From the NCBI GenBank assembly GCA_964623735.1, contig CAZUVE010000149.1, positions 1 to 6,787 on the forward strand: a DNA stretch of 6,787 bases, in the 5' to 3' direction. This DNA comes from SW-9-67-25 sp964623735. Lineage in GTDB: Archaea; Halobacteriota; Halobacteria; Halobacteriales; Haloarculaceae. Below the pieces are notes generated by a model. The model was given only the letters and a program-made list of their open reading frames with translations, ran no database searches and was not told the DNA's origin. The position numbers and the translations under genes are program-made. Below, piece after piece: positions 6,305 through 6,787 of the stretch. Each line of letters begins with the position of its first letter. The first letter of the stretch is position 1.

Positions 6305-6318
6305 CCGACGGCCGTCGG
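6305..6318. promoter_or_regulatory. 14-bp perfect palindrome upstream of the thsA TATA box
   Basis: CCGACGGCCGTCGG is its own reverse complement. It begins 14 bp upstream of the thsA TATA box, where a transcription regulator could contact TFB/TBP. The role as an operator is inferred from position and symmetry only; G+C-rich DNA produces such palindromes by chance fairly often. Confidence 0.35.
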
Positions 6319-6377
6319 GACGTGGCGGTATACGGGAGCCGAGCAACCGCTCGAAGGGAGGCGAACGCGGCTGGATT

Positions 6378-6396
6378 CGTGGTACCGAGTACCACG
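6378..6396. promoter_or_regulatory. 19-bp inverted repeat in the thsA-pheA intergenic region
   Basis: CGTGGTACCGAGTACCACG has perfect 8-bp arms (6378-6385 and 6389-6396) around a CGA centre. The form is that of a dimeric regulator operator. It lies about 25 bp upstream of the TATA-like box at 6420-6427 and roughly midway between thsA and pheA. No regulator can be assigned. The GAGTAC part recalls the half-site reported for the sugar regulator TrmB, but the spacing of the full site does not obviously fit. Confidence 0.4.
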
Positions 6397-6419
6397 GTAG
6401 CCGCCGGGGAGACGTCGGG

Positions 6420-6427
6420 TTTTATAC
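6420..6427 (+). promoter_or_regulatory. Orphan TATA-like box between thsA and pheA
   Basis: TTTTATAC at 6420-6427, preceded by GGG, is a good haloarchaeal TATA element on the plus strand and would start transcription near 6450. No convincing protein start follows. GTG 6458 opens a 74-codon frame, but it is Arg/Ser-rich and overlaps pheA out of frame. It could drive a long 5' leader for pheA (about 135 nt) or a small RNA ending at the T5 run at 6555-6559; a small hairpin GACCG-CACG-CGGTC lies at 6476-6489. The rest of the 331-bp intergenic region shows nothing else I can support. Confidence 0.4.
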
Positions 6428-6552
6428 CGACAGACGTGAGCCCCGATACTGATTGGTGTGAGTCACTGCCGGATCGACCGCACGCGGTCGTGTCGTACGT
6501 CCGATGCCGCCCCGCACGGCTCCCGGACGGCGGGGGCGCCGGGAGACCGGGG

Positions 6553-6560
6553 TGTTTTTG
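6553..6560 (+). promoter_or_regulatory. Probable leaderless promoter element of pheA
   Basis: TGTTTTTG includes a T5 run (6555-6559) centred 29 nt before ATG 6586, with no Shine-Dalgarno sequence in between. The position fits a TATA element for a leaderless transcript. Confidence 0.45.
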
Positions 6561-6585
6561 CCTGCCAGCGGCGTACCGGCCGGGC

Positions 6586-6787
6586 ATGCAGGTACTCACG
6601 CTGGGGCCGGCAGGGACGTACTCCCACCGGGCGGCGGGCGCCGTCGTCGACGACGGGGAGATCGCGTTCACCGAGTCGGTGACCGAGATCGTCGAGTCGG
6701 TCGCCGCCGGCAGCCACGAGCGCGGTGTCGTCCCCGTCGAGAACAGCATCGAGGGCAGCGTCACCGAGTCGCTGGACGCCTTCGCCG
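6586..6787 (+). CDS. pheA: Prephenate dehydratase, N-terminal part (3' end outside window)
   Basis: The first 67 codons of the enzyme that decarboxylates and dehydrates prephenate to phenylpyruvate in phenylalanine synthesis. The start MQVLTLGPAGTYSHRAA is the family's opening GPxGTxSxxAA motif. It is followed by a region with FTESVTEIVESV and the signature GVVPVENSIEGSV, whose Glu-Asn-Ser residues line the active site of the periplasmic-binding-like catalytic domain. No chorismate mutase domain precedes it, so it is the monofunctional type with catalytic domain first; the expected C-terminal ACT regulatory domain would lie beyond the window. ATG 6586 is supported by the T-rich promoter element 29 nt upstream. 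Confidence 0.93.
   Translation, partial: MQVLTLGPAGTYSHRAAGAVVDDGEIAFTESVTEIVESVAAGSHERGVVPVENSIEGSVTESLDAFA

Noticed and set aside
4578..6452. Long plus-strand open frame (about 620 codons) opposite thsA
   Set aside because: It is the antisense shadow of the thermosome gene, with a low-complexity Val/Leu/Asp/Gly content and no recognisable domain.
6458..6682. 74-codon GTG-initiated ORF after the orphan TATA box
   Set aside because: It is Arg/Ser-rich, overlaps the start of pheA out of frame and has no family resemblance; a small RNA or leader explains the promoter better.

Overview
The window reads as chromosomal DNA of a halophilic archaeon (class Halobacteria). The evidence is high G+C with a strong G/C bias at third codon positions, acidic Asp/Glu-rich proteins, start codons preceded at about 27-30 nt by short T-rich elements instead of Shine-Dalgarno sites (leaderless transcripts), an archaeal TATA box, and an archaeal thermosome gene. 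I cannot name the genus.

Layout from left to right. Positions 1-374 hold the 3' end of a folate-binding YgfZ/GcvT-like gene (+). Positions 375-981 contain no intact gene. They carry a decayed phospholipase/carboxylesterase relic on the minus strand (822 down to about 579) that has lost its catalytic core and is frameshifted before its last motif. An 83-bp inverted-repeat element (498-580) abuts its 3' end. Positions 982-2208 (+) encode an iron-containing-alcohol-dehydrogenase-fold oxidoreductase of the maleylacetate-reductase-like type whose usual metal-ligand positions are mostly substituted. Positions 2244-3046 (+) look like a small operon: a roughly 49-residue two-helix membrane protein interrupted by an apparent 1-nt frameshift, a possible 15-codon ORF, and a DUF2391-like four-helix membrane protein. 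Positions 3194-4534 (+) encode a calcineurin-like metallophosphoesterase with a two-helix membrane hairpin inserted inside the catalytic domain. Positions 4581-6254 (-) encode thermosome subunit thsA, convergent with the phosphoesterase gene. A 331-bp divergent intergenic region (6255-6585) holds the thsA TATA box, two perfect palindromes and an orphan TATA-like box. From 6586 the window enters the 5' end of pheA (prephenate dehydratase, +), which is cut by the right edge.

The genes do not form one pathway. They are housekeeping functions (Fe-S protein maintenance or one-carbon transfer, protein folding, phenylalanine synthesis) mixed with uncharacterised haloarchaeal genes. I found no CRISPR array, tRNA, rRNA, transposase, defence system or other obviously new multi-gene system. 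The most notable items are the eroded esterase with the adjacent palindromic element, the altered metal site in the dehydrogenase, the membrane insertion in the phosphoesterase, and the palindromes and orphan promoter between thsA and pheA.
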